NCBI GenBank assembly: GCA_030041495.1
Contig: JASHNT010000015.1
Span: 1 to 64,000 of the forward strand
DNA length: 64,000 bases
Reading direction: 5' to 3'
Source: Bryobacteraceae bacterium
Lineage (GTDB): Bacteria > Acidobacteriota > Terriglobia > Bryobacterales > Bryobacteraceae
Shown: positions 33,628-42,225 of the stretch, one piece after another
Numbering within the stretch: the stretch's first letter is position 1
How the letters are laid out: every line of letters begins with the position of its first letter
Program-made: the position numbers and the translations under genes
Notes under the pieces: generated by a model
The model's database searches: none
What the model was told of the DNA's origin: nothing
The model's input: only the letters and a program-made list of their open reading frames with translations

Positions 33628-35025
33628 CTAGGGTTGCGCTAGCGGACGCTGCGCCACCGGAACCCGCACGGCGCCAGCGACGCCGGTGGCCCGGTCGCGG
33701 ACGGCGACGCGGATCTGGCCGGATTCGGCCTTCACTCCTCTCAGCAACAGCGTGAAGCCGTGCTCCAGCACGTCTGCCAATTGCGCGTAGCTGAGATTCA
33801 AGGTGAGGCTGCCCACCCTGAACGTGTTTCCCGAAGACGAGATTGCGTACTCGATCGCTCCGCGAAACCGGCCGCCACCCGGGTCCAAACGAACGCCGTG
33901 GAAATCGATCGTCACGCGCACCTCGAAAACTGCGGGATTGCCGGGGGAGGGTGTGGCTTGCGCAGTCAGACCGATGCCTGTTGCGTCCAGCGGGCTGTTC
34001 AACACCTCAGCAAGAGATAGCGCGAGCGGAAGAACGGCAGCCCGAGTGGCGATGTATCCCGCGCGATGGTGAACCTCGGGATTCTGGTTGCGCAGCCCCG
34101 CGTCATTCAGCCTCACGCTGATCACGTGGTACTTACCGTCGAGCATGTCCTCGGCCGGATAGTATCCGAGAACGTAAGCCGCGCCTAAATCTTCCTCAGC
34201 GGTGCGTACGGCGTAGGTGAGGTCCATCGCGTCCAGGAACATGCGGCCGCCGGACGGCATGTCCGTATCGATAAAACCACCGGAGCGCACCTTCACCGGA
34301 TACACAACGATATCCTGCTGCTGGAGCGCGGCAATCCACGCGTTAGACGGGTGTCCTCCCACCCAGACCAGGTTTTTGCGCCCCACTACGCCGGAGAGAT
34401 CCCGGACAATGGTGTTCAGCGCGTTGAGCGTGATCTTCGGGTGTTCGCGCGGATCTACGAAAGTGGTGGGAGGATCGCCGTAGTCGAGAAGGGCGCCTTT
34501 AAACTCAGCTCCGCTGAAGTCCGTCAACACGTGCAGCTTCTTGCCGAGCGTATAAACCACGATCTTGTCCTCCGGCCCAAGATCATGCAGCAAGTTTTTG
34601 AATCCCAGCCGCAAGTACTCAGACAGGACCCACTGTGTGTTCAGAAAGTCGACCAGGACCACCGTCGCGCCGCTCACAGGCTGACCGCGATCGGTGATCC
34701 GATTGGAGACGGCGCCTGAAGGAATCGGCATTGGCAGGCCTTCGCTTCGGGGACCCTCGCTGAAGATGGCGATCGGCTCCGGCTTGCCGTCGTCGAGCAG
34801 CGTGAAATCATCCTTGGTTAGCCCGCGCAATGGATCTCCGGGAGGACCCCACGGCGGCCCGGAATCGAAGACCCATTTCATCCACTCTGCGGCTCCGGGC
34901 GGGCGCACGCGGTGGCCGCGCACAACTACATCGACCTCCACCAGCCTGGTCCCGCTATGGAAGACCGCATCCGGCGTCTGTGCCGCCGCGACTCCGGCCA
35001 TCCACAGCAGTATGGTCCTATTCAT
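33628..35025 (-). CDS. VWA-domain acidobacterial protein (TIGR03436 type), 465 aa
   Basis: A signal peptide (MNRTILLWMAGVAAAQT) leads into FHSGTRLVEVDVVVRGH, GLTKDDFTLLDDGKPEPIAI, TVVLVDFLNTQWV and DLSGVVGRKNLVWVGGHP, the series typical of TIGR03436. YVLGYYPAEDMLDGKYHVIS is another signature. The VWA MIDAS is degenerate (VDFLN in place of DxSxS). It is exported and of unknown role. Its start overlaps the end of the ADOP permease gene by 8 bases, so both are in one operon with the PadR gene. Confidence 0.85.
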   Translation of the reverse strand: MNRTILLWMAGVAAAQTPDAVFHSGTRLVEVDVVVRGHRVRPPGAAEWMKWVFDSGPPWGPPGDPLRGLTKDDFTLLDDGKPEPIAIFSEGPRSEGLPMPIPSGAVSNRITDRGQPVSGATVVLVDFLNTQWVLSEYLRLGFKNLLHDLGPEDKIVVYTLGKKLHVLTDFSGAEFKGALLDYGDPPTTFVDPREHPKITLNALNTIVRDLSGVVGRKNLVWVGGHPSNAWIAALQQQDIVVYPVKVRSGGFIDTDMPSGGRMFLDAMDLTYAVRTAEEDLGAAYVLGYYPAEDMLDGKYHVISVRLNDAGLRNQNPEVHHRAGYIATRAAVLPLALSLAEVLNSPLDATGIGLTAQATPSPGNPAVFEVRVTIDFHGVRLDPGGGRFRGAIEYAISSSGNTFRVGSLTLNLSYAQLADVLEHGFTLLLRGVKAESGQIRVAVRDRATGVAGAVRVPVAQRPLAQP

Positions 35026-37606
35026 GGCGTAAAGCCTGTATCGGATCGACGCGGCTGGCGCGCTGCGCCGGAATCCATACCGCCGCGCAAGCCACCGCTC
35101 CCAGCACCAAAGGCACGGTAACGAACACCAGGGGATCGCGCGGCGGGACTCCGTACAGCAGGCTCGCCAGATATCGCGTCAGGCCGAGAGCCGCGGCAAT
35201 TCCGATCGCTACTCCCACCAGCACCAGACGCATCCCCTCGAACACTACCCGGTTTCTCACGCGCTTCGTCTCCGCGCCCAGCGCCAGCCGGATTCCAATT
35301 TCGCGAGTCCTCTGTTGCACCGAATACGCCATCAATCCATAAATCCCGATCGCGGCCAGAAGCAGCGCCGCGCCACCAAATGCGGCCATCAACAGCATGT
35401 TGAAGCGCTGGGTGGCCGTCGAATTCGCGACCACGCCGCTCATCGGCCGCACATCGGCTGCCGGCAGGCCGCTTGCCTGGCGCAGTTGCTCGCGAATGGC
35501 CGGGACCGTCGCTAGCGCCTTGCCGCGCGTTCGTACGATCCAAGCGACCGGCTGGATCCGCACCAGGAATGCGTTCATGAAATCCGGGATCTGCGCCTGC
35601 GGGACGTATACGGTCGGCCGAGGCTCGTAGTAAAGTTGCGTGTCGCGAACGTCACCGACCACACCGGCGATCTGCCGTTCGGGCTCCCCGCGGAATTGCG
35701 GGCTGCCACGCCCGATGGTGATACGGCCGCTCAGTGGGTCGGCACCCTTCCAATACAACTTCGCCATGGCTTCGTTGATTAGCGCCACTGGTGGCGAGGC
35801 GGCGTCATCGAGATCCGTGAACGCGCGCCCGCGCTTTACGGGAATCCGAAGCGCCTCGAAATATCCGCTGGAGACCGGAACCCATCCGCCGATGCGCCTT
35901 TGCCCCGGCTGTCCGGCCACTTCGATGGAACCTTCGATCGCGGTTTGGAGTGGAATGAAATACGTTGCTCCCGCAGCCTCCACGCCGGGCAGGGCGCGAA
36001 TTCGCTCCAGGCCGTCCTTCATCGTATTCCCCACCGCTGCCGCCTTCTGGAATCGCGCGCCCGTCATCTTCATCCGCATGGTGATCACGTTTTTGGTAAT
36101 GAAACCGGGAGCCACAGAATACAACCTGATAAACGTCCGGATCAGCAGCGCTGAACCCGCCAACAGCACCACCGCCAATCCGGTTTCGGCGATCACCAAC
36201 GCTCGACGCAGCTTGTTGGAGGATGGCCCGGCGATCCCCATCTCGCTCAAGCCCGCGCGCGATCCCGTGATCGCGGGAGCCATTCCGAACACCATCCCCG
36301 TCAGCACCGAAATGCCGAGCGCGAAGAGCAGCACCCGCCAATCGATTCCCACTGCCGCGCCGTTTTCGCCGAGCCTCGGCAACCCTGCCGTGTTGACCAC
36401 CAGCAGCGCACGAATGCCTGCGTAGCCCAGCACGGATCCCAGCGCTCCTCCGGCGAGTGAAAGCAACAAGCTCTCGGCCAGCAACTGGCGGATCATGCGT
36501 CCCCGTCCCGCGCCGATGGCCGTCCGGATCGCGATCTCGCGCCGCCGCGTTTCCGCCCTCACCAGCAGCAGGTTCGCAACATTCGCGCACGCGATCAGCA
36601 GCACCAACGCAACCGCGCCCATCAATATCTTCAGCAGCGGATAATCGCCTCCGGCCAGATACTCGCGATAAGGAACTACGGAGAGTCGCTCACCCGGTCT
36701 GAGCTCGCCCGGAAATTCGGCTTTGACGCCGGCCGACGAAGCCTGAACGCGCGCGTTGGCTTGCGCCAAACTGACTCCCGGGCTCAAGCGCGCTGCCAGG
36801 CGGAACGCGCGAAGCAGATTTGGGTCGCGCGAGTTCGGGTCGATTTGGAGCGGCACGTAGACGTCGGGAACCGAGCCTTGCTCCAGGAGAAACGCGCTGC
36901 CCGCGGCGACCCCGATCACGGTGTAAGCGTCGCCATTCAGGGAGATCGTCTCACCCAAGACTCGAGTATCTTGCGCAAAGCGGCGCCGCCAAAACCCCTC
37001 GCCCAGGATCACGGCGTGGGGCCCTCCCGGCGCGTCTTCTTCCGAAGTGAATCCACGCCCTCGCAGAATCGGCGTTCCAAAGCAGCTCAGCGCAGCGGAT
37101 GACACTTGCATGGAGTTCAACTCGTCAGTGTCTTCTCCACTCGCGTAGTTGATCGTTCCAGGCATGTAGGCGGAGACGTCGTGCAACACGCTGGTCTGCT
37201 CGCGCCAATAGGCGAACTTCGCTGGCGAAGCTCCCGCGCCGCCGGAGCTCATCAGCTCCACGAAGGAATTCGGATCGGGTACTGGGACCGGCTTGAGCAA
37301 CACTGCGTCAGCCAATGAGAAAAATGCGGTCGCCGAACCGATCCCCAGAGCCACGGCGAGCACCGCTACCAGCGCCAGAGCCGGGCTGCGCCGCAGACTC
37401 CGTAACCCGTAGACGACATCGAACCACAGGTTTTCGAGCACTTGGAAGCGCCACGGATCAGCGGAACGCTCGCGAATCAGCAGCACGTTTCCCAGCGGAA
37501 TCGAGTTGCCCGCTGCCTGCGCCATTTCGCGATGAAATGCCAGCTCGGCTTCCAGTTCCCGCTCCAGGTTGCGCCGGCGCGCGAGTCGTTTTAAGAAACG
37601 GCGCAT
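35018..37606 (-). CDS. ADOP-type ABC permease (MacB/FtsX), 862 aa
   Basis: Starts MRRFLKRLARRRNLERELEA, the acidobacterial permease prefix. Two MacB/FtsX modules follow: the first has TM segments near 85-110 and 330-360 and a periplasmic MacB_PCD domain between them; the second has a TM near 490, a long periplasmic domain, and final TMs near 760-850 (LMAAFGGAALLLAAIGIYGL; RDPLVFVTVPLVLGAVACAA). GLMAYSVQQRTREIGIRLAL is an FtsX motif. No ATPase gene is beside it. It lies between PadR (5-base gap) and a VWA gene (8-base overlap). Confidence 0.9.
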   Translation of the reverse strand: MRRFLKRLARRRNLERELEAELAFHREMAQAAGNSIPLGNVLLIRERSADPWRFQVLENLWFDVVYGLRSLRRSPALALVAVLAVALGIGSATAFFSLADAVLLKPVPVPDPNSFVELMSSGGAGASPAKFAYWREQTSVLHDVSAYMPGTINYASGEDTDELNSMQVSSAALSCFGTPILRGRGFTSEEDAPGGPHAVILGEGFWRRRFAQDTRVLGETISLNGDAYTVIGVAAGSAFLLEQGSVPDVYVPLQIDPNSRDPNLLRAFRLAARLSPGVSLAQANARVQASSAGVKAEFPGELRPGERLSVVPYREYLAGGDYPLLKILMGAVALVLLIACANVANLLLVRAETRRREIAIRTAIGAGRGRMIRQLLAESLLLSLAGGALGSVLGYAGIRALLVVNTAGLPRLGENGAAVGIDWRVLLFALGISVLTGMVFGMAPAITGSRAGLSEMGIAGPSSNKLRRALVIAETGLAVVLLAGSALLIRTFIRLYSVAPGFITKNVITMRMKMTGARFQKAAAVGNTMKDGLERIRALPGVEAAGATYFIPLQTAIEGSIEVAGQPGQRRIGGWVPVSSGYFEALRIPVKRGRAFTDLDDAASPPVALINEAMAKLYWKGADPLSGRITIGRGSPQFRGEPERQIAGVVGDVRDTQLYYEPRPTVYVPQAQIPDFMNAFLVRIQPVAWIVRTRGKALATVPAIREQLRQASGLPAADVRPMSGVVANSTATQRFNMLLMAAFGGAALLLAAIGIYGLMAYSVQQRTREIGIRLALGAETKRVRNRVVFEGMRLVLVGVAIGIAAALGLTRYLASLLYGVPPRDPLVFVTVPLVLGAVACAAVWIPAQRASRVDPIQALRHE

Positions 37607-37610
37607 GAGA

Positions 37611-37934
37611 CTACCGCGCCAGCACCCTACCGACCGCCGTCGATAGCCGTGTCCAGGTTTCCTGGTGAGCCGCCAGGGCTTTACGGCCCTTGCGCGTAAT
37701 CTCGTAATACTTCGCCTTGCGTTTGTTCTCGGAAAGGCCCCACGCAGAGGAGATTGCCCCGTGCAGCTCCAGCCGGTATAGGGCCGGGTAGAGCGACCCT
37801 TCCTCGACCTTCAACACCTCGTCCGAGAGCAGATGAATCGCCTGCGCGATCGCGTAGCCGTGCAGCGGCCGGCGTTGCAGCGCGTGCAGAATCAACAGGT
37901 CCAGCGTGCCTTGCAGTAAGTTCGGGGTCCCCAC
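37611..37934 (-). CDS. PadR-family transcriptional regulator, 107 aa
   Basis: A PadR winged helix: LLQGTLDLLILHALQRRPLH, GYAIAQAIHLLSDEVLKVEE, GSLYPALYRLELHGAI and KRKAKYYEITRKGRKAL. The regulator controls the adjacent ADOP permease in many acidobacteria. The start is set by the promoter: a -10 at 37949-37954 predicts transcription from about 37942, so the longer frame to 38045 cannot be translated. The first start after that is GTG 37934, giving an almost leaderless message. Confidence 0.85.
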   Translation of the reverse strand: MGTPNLLQGTLDLLILHALQRRPLHGYAIAQAIHLLSDEVLKVEEGSLYPALYRLELHGAISSAWGLSENKRKAKYYEITRKGRKALAAHQETWTRLSTAVGRVLAR

Positions 37935-37948
37935 GACGGTCCAGGGAT

Positions 37949-37981
37949 AGGATAATCGGGGCACCCCTAGATCGTCAAGGG
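37949..37981 (-). promoter_or_regulatory. PadR promoter with operator-like repeat
   Basis: Minus-strand -35 TTGACG (37978-37973), an 18-base spacer, and -10 TATCCT (37954-37949) precede the GTG start. The -35 is embedded in an imperfect inverted repeat on the plus strand, CCCTAGA-tcg-TCAAGGG (37965-37981; 6 of 7 pairs), a likely PadR binding site. The layout suggests autorepression. Confidence 0.5.
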
Positions 37982-38088
37982 AAATGCGCGGGAAATTGGC
38001 GCAAGGCCGCGCGCTGTATCGTGGTTCTAAAACTGCAACGGGCAAGAGCAGAGGGCCGTAGTTTTACCCACCTGATAAGGAGATAGCT

Positions 38089-38688
38089 ATGTATCTTGGG
38101 AACCGAATCTCATCCATAGTCCTGGCGGCTGCGCTTTGCGTAGCGTCGGCCTTCGCCCAGGAGATCTACCGGAATGAGGCATCCGCGCAATTCTTCGGAA
38201 CGTTCGTGTCCACCACCTGGGCTGGGGGCGAGCGGCAGACGGCCACGGACACGGGCGGCTTTCTAGCAAGTTACCGCTTCTTTTTCAATGACTTTAATGG
38301 GGTCGAGTTGAACTGTGGCTGGGCCCCCGGTACGCAAAACTACTTTGACTTTTTCAGCGGGCCCTACGGCGTGCGGTCGGACTCGAATGAAGCCACTGTT
38401 GCCTGGGTGTTCCGTTATCCCGGCCATCGCGTTATCCCGTTTGGGCTGCTGGGCACCGGCGCCTTAGTGTTCAATCCCATAAACCCAGCCGGATTCGAAA
38501 CTACGCAGGCTCGCGCGGCGTTCGTTTACGGCGGCGGCGCGGATGTCAGCCTCACGGACCGCTTCTTTGTCCGCGCGGAATACCGTGGATTCGTCTATAA
38601 CGACCCGGATTTCAATACTTTATACCTTTTGCCCGACCGCGTCACCCATCGCGCTGAGCCGTCGATCGGCTTTGGAGTCCGGTTCTAG
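38089..38688 (+). CDS. Outer-membrane beta-barrel protein, 199 aa
   Basis: A signal peptide (MYLGNRISSIVLAAALCVAS, AFAQ) is followed by alternating amphipathic strands (EASAQFFGTFVSTTWAGGER, GGFLASYRFFFNDFNGVELN, RAAFVYGGGADVSLTDRFFV) and a terminal phenylalanine (IGFGVRF), the mark of an OmpA-like 8-strand barrel assembled by BAM. The ribosome binding site TAAGGAG is 6 bases upstream. The ligand or role is unknown. Confidence 0.8.
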   Translation: MYLGNRISSIVLAAALCVASAFAQEIYRNEASAQFFGTFVSTTWAGGERQTATDTGGFLASYRFFFNDFNGVELNCGWAPGTQNYFDFFSGPYGVRSDSNEATVAWVFRYPGHRVIPFGLLGTGALVFNPINPAGFETTQARAAFVYGGGADVSLTDRFFVRAEYRGFVYNDPDFNTLYLLPDRVTHRAEPSIGFGVRF

Positions 38689-38809
38689 GAGTTTTGGGGG
38701 GGATTTGCGTCAAATCGCGCGGAGAAGGCTTGATCGCTAGGCGCAAAGATGATGAACTGGTCTTCCCGGCGCGGGAACACCGGCACAAGGGAAGGCCGTG
38801 CATGATATT

Positions 38810-38926
38810 ATGAAAAAGGCACTCTGGTTGTTGGGGCTGGCATTATTCCTTAGCGGCTGCATCAAGCAGCGGCACGCCATCGTGGACCCGCCGCCGCCCG
38901 ATCACAGCAGTCTAAACACCCGCTAA
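38810..38926 (+). CDS. Small lipoprotein, 38 aa
   Basis: Reads MKKALWLLGLALFLSGCIKQ, then RHAIVDPPPPDHSSLNTR. LSGC is a clear lipobox, so after lipidation at Cys17 only a 22-residue tail with a PPPP stretch remains, anchored to the membrane. The ribosome binding site is weak. It is too short to assign a function. It lies after the beta-barrel gene and before the sigma factor gene. Confidence 0.55.
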   Translation: MKKALWLLGLALFLSGCIKQRHAIVDPPPPDHSSLNTR

Positions 38927-39044
38927 GGGATTTGTCCGCCCCGGCAATGCAACCTACGCCATTCTTTCGCATCTAACTGGTTAGGAAGGGCGTACGGCTG
39001 GACATCGTTGAGCGGATTGGACGTGCGCGTAGCCGGAAAAAACT

Positions 39045-40466
39045 ATGGAACAAGCAAACGATAACCTGTTGGTGGAACCGCGCGCCTCGTTCGGTGGGTT
39101 CGGGGAGGAATCCGCCGAAACAGAAGCGCCCGTTTTCGTGGAGGATAGGGAGGAACTTGAAGAAGCCGAAGAGACAGCGGCTGCCCAACAATCGCCGTAC
39201 ACCGACGATTTCGTCCGCGTCTACCTGCGCGAGATGGGTTCGGTGTCTCTGCTCACTCGCCAGGGCGAAATCGATTTAGCGCGGCAGATGGAAATCGGCC
39301 GTGAGCGGGTGCACAAAATGCTTTCGCGTTCGCCGTTTGTACAAAAGATGCTCATGGAATTGTACGAGGATGTCCGCCTCGGCAACGTGAAACTAGATCA
39401 CTTGGTGGAAGCGGGCGGCAATGACGAAGCCGTCAAACAGCGCGCTTTGGCCGATGCCATGCGCCGTTTCACCAAAGCCGCGAAATTGCATCGCGACGTA
39501 ACGGCGCTGGAAGAACAGATGGAAGCGACGCCTAGCCGCCAGGTTCATGTTCGCGCGGCGCTCAACAGCAAATTGCTGCGCCTCAAGGTGAAGTTTTCTC
39601 AAGGCATTCGCGAAACTCCGTTTTCGCAAACTCAATGGACGGCTTTTGCCGATGCGTTCAAGGCCCACGCCGGGAACGCCCGGCACAACACACTGCGCCA
39701 TTGCCTGCGCGTAATCGAGCAGGGTGAGCGGGAATCCGGCGACGCTAAAAAGGCGCTGGTGGAGGCGAACCTGCGCCTGGTGGTCTCCGTGGCCAAAAAG
39801 TACATCAACCGAGGGCTGCACCTGCTGGACCTGATCCAGGAAGGCAACATCGGATTGATGCGCGCTGCCGACAAGTTCAATTACCAGCTGGGCTACAAAT
39901 TCTCGACCTACGCCACCTGGTGGATCCGCCAATCCATCACGCGCGCCATCGACGATCAATCCCGCACCATCCGCATCCCGGTGCACATGAGCGGGAACCT
40001 GACCAAGTTCGTCCGCGCCTCGCGGGAATTGGAAAAGGAGCTGGGCCGCACTCCCAACAACGAAGAAATCGCGCGGCGTCTCCAAACCACCGAGCAGAAA
40101 GTCGAGGAGATGAAGACCATCTCCCGCGAGCCGGTGTCTCTCGACATCCCGGTCGGCCGCGATGGCGAGTCTTCACTGCGCGACTTGATCGAGGATCATT
40201 GGGTCCGCCCGCTGACCGATACTCTGTTCGAGGCCAATGTGACTCGTGAAACCGCCGAGGTACTGCGCTCTCTTTCTCCCAACGAAGAGAAAATTGTCCG
40301 CATGCGCTTCGGTATCGGCTACGATCACGCCTACACTCTGGGCGAGATCGCCCAGGAGTTCAACCTCAGCCGGGAGCGGGTTCGTCAGATCGAAGCCGGA
40401 GCCCTGCGTCGCCTGCGCAACCCCGAATGCTCGCGCCGTCTCCTGCCGCTCATGAGCTTGCAGTAA
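39045..40466 (+). CDS. Primary-type sigma-70 factor (RpoD/SigA-like), 473 aa
   Basis: Region 1.2 ([20 protein letters not shown], about 55-75), region 2 ([51 protein letters not shown], 238-302), region 3 ([14 protein letters not shown] to about 390) and region 4 ([20 protein letters not shown], 430-449) are all intact, with a non-conserved insert between 1.2 and 2. Region 1.1 is replaced by a short acidic leader. It directs RNA polymerase to -10/-35 promoters. It could be the housekeeping sigma or one of several paralogues. The 3' end carries a tandem duplication that repeats the last codons and stop. Confidence 0.9.
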   Translation: MEQANDNLLVEPRASFGGFGEESAETEAPVFVEDREELEEAEETAAAQQSPYTDDFVRVYLREMGSVSLLTRQGEIDLARQMEIGRERVHKMLSRSPFVQKMLMELYEDVRLGNVKLDHLVEAGGNDEAVKQRALADAMRRFTKAAKLHRDVTALEEQMEATPSRQVHVRAALNSKLLRLKVKFSQGIRETPFSQTQWTAFADAFKAHAGNARHNTLRHCLRVIEQGERESGDAKKALVEANLRLVVSVAKKYINRGLHLLDLIQEGNIGLMRAADKFNYQLGYKFSTYATWWIRQSITRAIDDQSRTIRIPVHMSGNLTKFVRASRELEKELGRTPNNEEIARRLQTTEQKVEEMKTISREPVSLDIPVGRDGESSLRDLIEDHWVRPLTDTLFEANVTRETAEVLRSLSPNEEKIVRMRFGIGYDHAYTLGEIAQEFNLSRERVRQIEAGALRRLRNPECSRRLLPLMSLQ

Positions 40467-40487
40467 CGCATGAGCCTGCAGTAGCGC
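40452..40487 (+). repeat. 18-bp tandem duplication over the sigma factor stop codon
   Basis: ATGAGCTTGCAGTAACGC (40452-40469) is followed directly by ATGAGCCTGCAGTAGCGC (40470-40487), with two differences. Each copy encodes Met-Ser-Leu-Gln-stop, so the second lies after the real stop and looks like a backup. It is probably a replication-slippage product. Confidence 0.7.
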
Positions 40488-40491
40488 GGGA

Positions 40492-40844
40492 CTAACGCCG
40501 GCGCTCGCGGAGAGCTTCGTACGCCGAGACGATATCGAGCAGCTCTGAAGTAAATTGTGGCTTGCCGTAGCTGCCGCGATTCCGTGGTCAGCGTATGGAG
40601 CTGCTCTTCGATATTTCGCTCGGCGACTTGTGGCGACTTGTATCGATGCGAGGCGGCTCGCGTTCTCGCTCGCCAGCGAACGCGCGAAAGAGCGACACGA
40701 ACAGATACTCGGGGATCAGTGCCTGGAACAACCGCTCACGCCGCATGCCCAACATCGAATCGCCTTCGATGGCCATGGCTTGGCGCTCAAGCTGTTGATC
40801 CATTCCTGATCCACGGGCAGCAGCCGCACGCCGTGCACGCGATA
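40492..40844 (-). pseudogene. atpG: C-terminal fragment of an F-type ATP synthase gamma subunit, degraded
   Basis: Read in several frames, the minus strand gives [20 protein letters not shown], then [20 protein letters not shown], then LASENASRLASIQ, then AERNIEEQLHTLTTESRQLR, and finally TSELLDIVSAYEALRERR with stop TAG at 40492. That order is the C-terminal half of an ATP synthase gamma subunit, closest in style to the 'alternate' (N-type) F-ATPase. At least four frame changes (near 40770, 40675, 40630 and 40560) break it. One is explained by a 10-bp tandem duplication (GGCGACTTGT at 40622-40641). The N-terminal half is missing and the fragment is joined directly to PolX sequence. Confidence 0.7.
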
Positions 40845-41491
40845 CCAATCCAGCTCCAGCGGCTCCCGCGATCCAGTCAGCCGGCCGGTAGGATGCCCCA
40901 GAATGTCCACGTGGGGATTGCCCAGAGCCTTCAGCAACCGCTCCGTCGTTTCTTCCTTGCTGTGCTTGAACGAGGAATGAATCGACGCTACGACGATACG
41001 TTGCCGGCTGCCCGCCCACAGCTCGATGCCGCGTTTCAAGTTTTCGATTTTTTTCTGCCCGAAGGCAGGCAGCTTTACCTTCGCGGCCTTCTCCAGGCAT
41101 GCCTTCAACTCATCCAGCGAAGTGATGTGAAACTTCTTGTGCAGCAGCGCCAGCGTCTTCGACCCCAGCCCCGGGATGCTCATCAACTCGATCAGTCCTG
41201 GCGGAATGCCCTTGCACGCTCATACCGCGCAATCTTTCCCGTGCGGATGAACTCCTCAATCATCCCGGAGAGGTCTTCGCCGATCCCCGGAATCTCCTGC
41301 AGTTTGCCTCGTTTCGCGATCGCGGTCCGGTCCTCCTCTACGTCACGCACGGAAAGCGCTGCGCGCTCATACGCGACAATCCGGAAGCGGTCTGCGCCCT
41401 TGAACGCCAGGACCTTGGCCATCCACTCGAAAATGCGAGCAATTTCTTCGTTAAGCAGGGTAGACAGCGGCGCCGCTAATTGCGTTGCAAC
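40845..41491 (-). pseudogene. polX: DNA polymerase X family gene fragments (PolX N- and C-terminal parts)
   Basis: The first part, from about 41491, reads NEEIARIFEWMAKVLAFKGA, IPGIGEDLSGMIEEFI and, after a one-base shift near 41218, [20 protein letters not shown], then [18 protein letters not shown]. These are the helix-hairpin-helix repeats of PolX. At about 40994 it jumps to [20 protein letters not shown] and [20 protein letters not shown], the end of the PHP domain. About 300 residues (the polymerase core and most of the PHP exonuclease) are gone, and the final part runs into the atpG fragment. No start codon is evident. It cannot encode an active polymerase. Confidence 0.8.
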
Positions 41492-41551
41492 TTCGCAGCC
41501 AAGTGGCACGTCAACTGCACAACACCAGATCGGGATCCGAAGGAGCTGAGC

Positions 41552-42208
41552 ATGGAACAAGTCGCCGCGGCTGTATCCCTTGGCCGTATCGAACTGGCCG
41601 CCGAGATTTCCGTGCCGGAGCATGCGCAAGGTCTGGTGTTGTTCGCGCATGGCAGCGGCAGCAGCCGGAACAGTCCGCGCAACCGCCACGTCGCTGAAAC
41701 CCTGTATCGCGGATCGATCGGAACCGTGCTGATCGATCTTTTGACCGAGGCCGAAGAAGCCGTCGACGTTCAGACCCGCGAATTGCGCTTCAGCATCGGC
41801 ATGCTGGGCCGCCGTCTCGCGGCGATCACGGATTGGATCGGCCGCCAACCGAATCTTCAGCACCTGGGTCTCGGCTAGTTCGGAGCCAGCACCGGAGCCG
41901 CCGCAGCACTGGTGGCCGCGGCAGACCGCCCGGACATCGTTCGCGCCGTGGTCTCACGCGGAGGCCGTCCCGACCTCGCGAACGCGTCGCTCCTGCATGT
42001 TCTTGCGCCCACTCTGTTCATTGTCGGCAGCGCGGATACTGTCGTCCTGGATCTGAACCGCTGGGCCATGGCCCAGCTTCCGCGCCAAACCGCGCATAAA
42101 CTAGAAATCGTTCCGGACGCGACTCATCTGTTCAAGGAACCCGGTGCTCTGGACCAAGTGGCTGCCCTGGCGTGCGATTGGTTCCGCAAATATCTCCCAG
42201 GCCATTGA
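41552..42208 (+). pseudogene. Dienelactone-hydrolase-like alpha/beta hydrolase with one nonsense codon
   Basis: From ATG 41552 (AAGGAG site) the frame gives GLVLFAHGSGSSRNSPRNRH, then HLGLG and TAG at 41876-41878, then FGASTGAAAALVAAADRPDI, RGGRPDLA, LAPTLFIVGSADTVVLDLNR and PDATHLFKEPGALDQV in the same frame to 42208. GxFGASTGA is the nucleophile elbow and ATHLF the catalytic His. The stop replaces the usual Tyr just before the elbow. All the rest is intact, so either a very recent mutation, a suppressed stop or a sequence error is likely. Relatives often contain a phosphoribosyltransferase partner, absent here. Confidence 0.8.
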
Positions 42209-42225
42209 CTGAAGCGACGGACGCC

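Noticed and set aside
40716-41186. 156-codon frame as a novel fusion protein
   Set aside because: Its parts are PolX HhH, PolX PHP and ATP synthase gamma fragments joined by deletion, so it is a scar and not a designed fusion.
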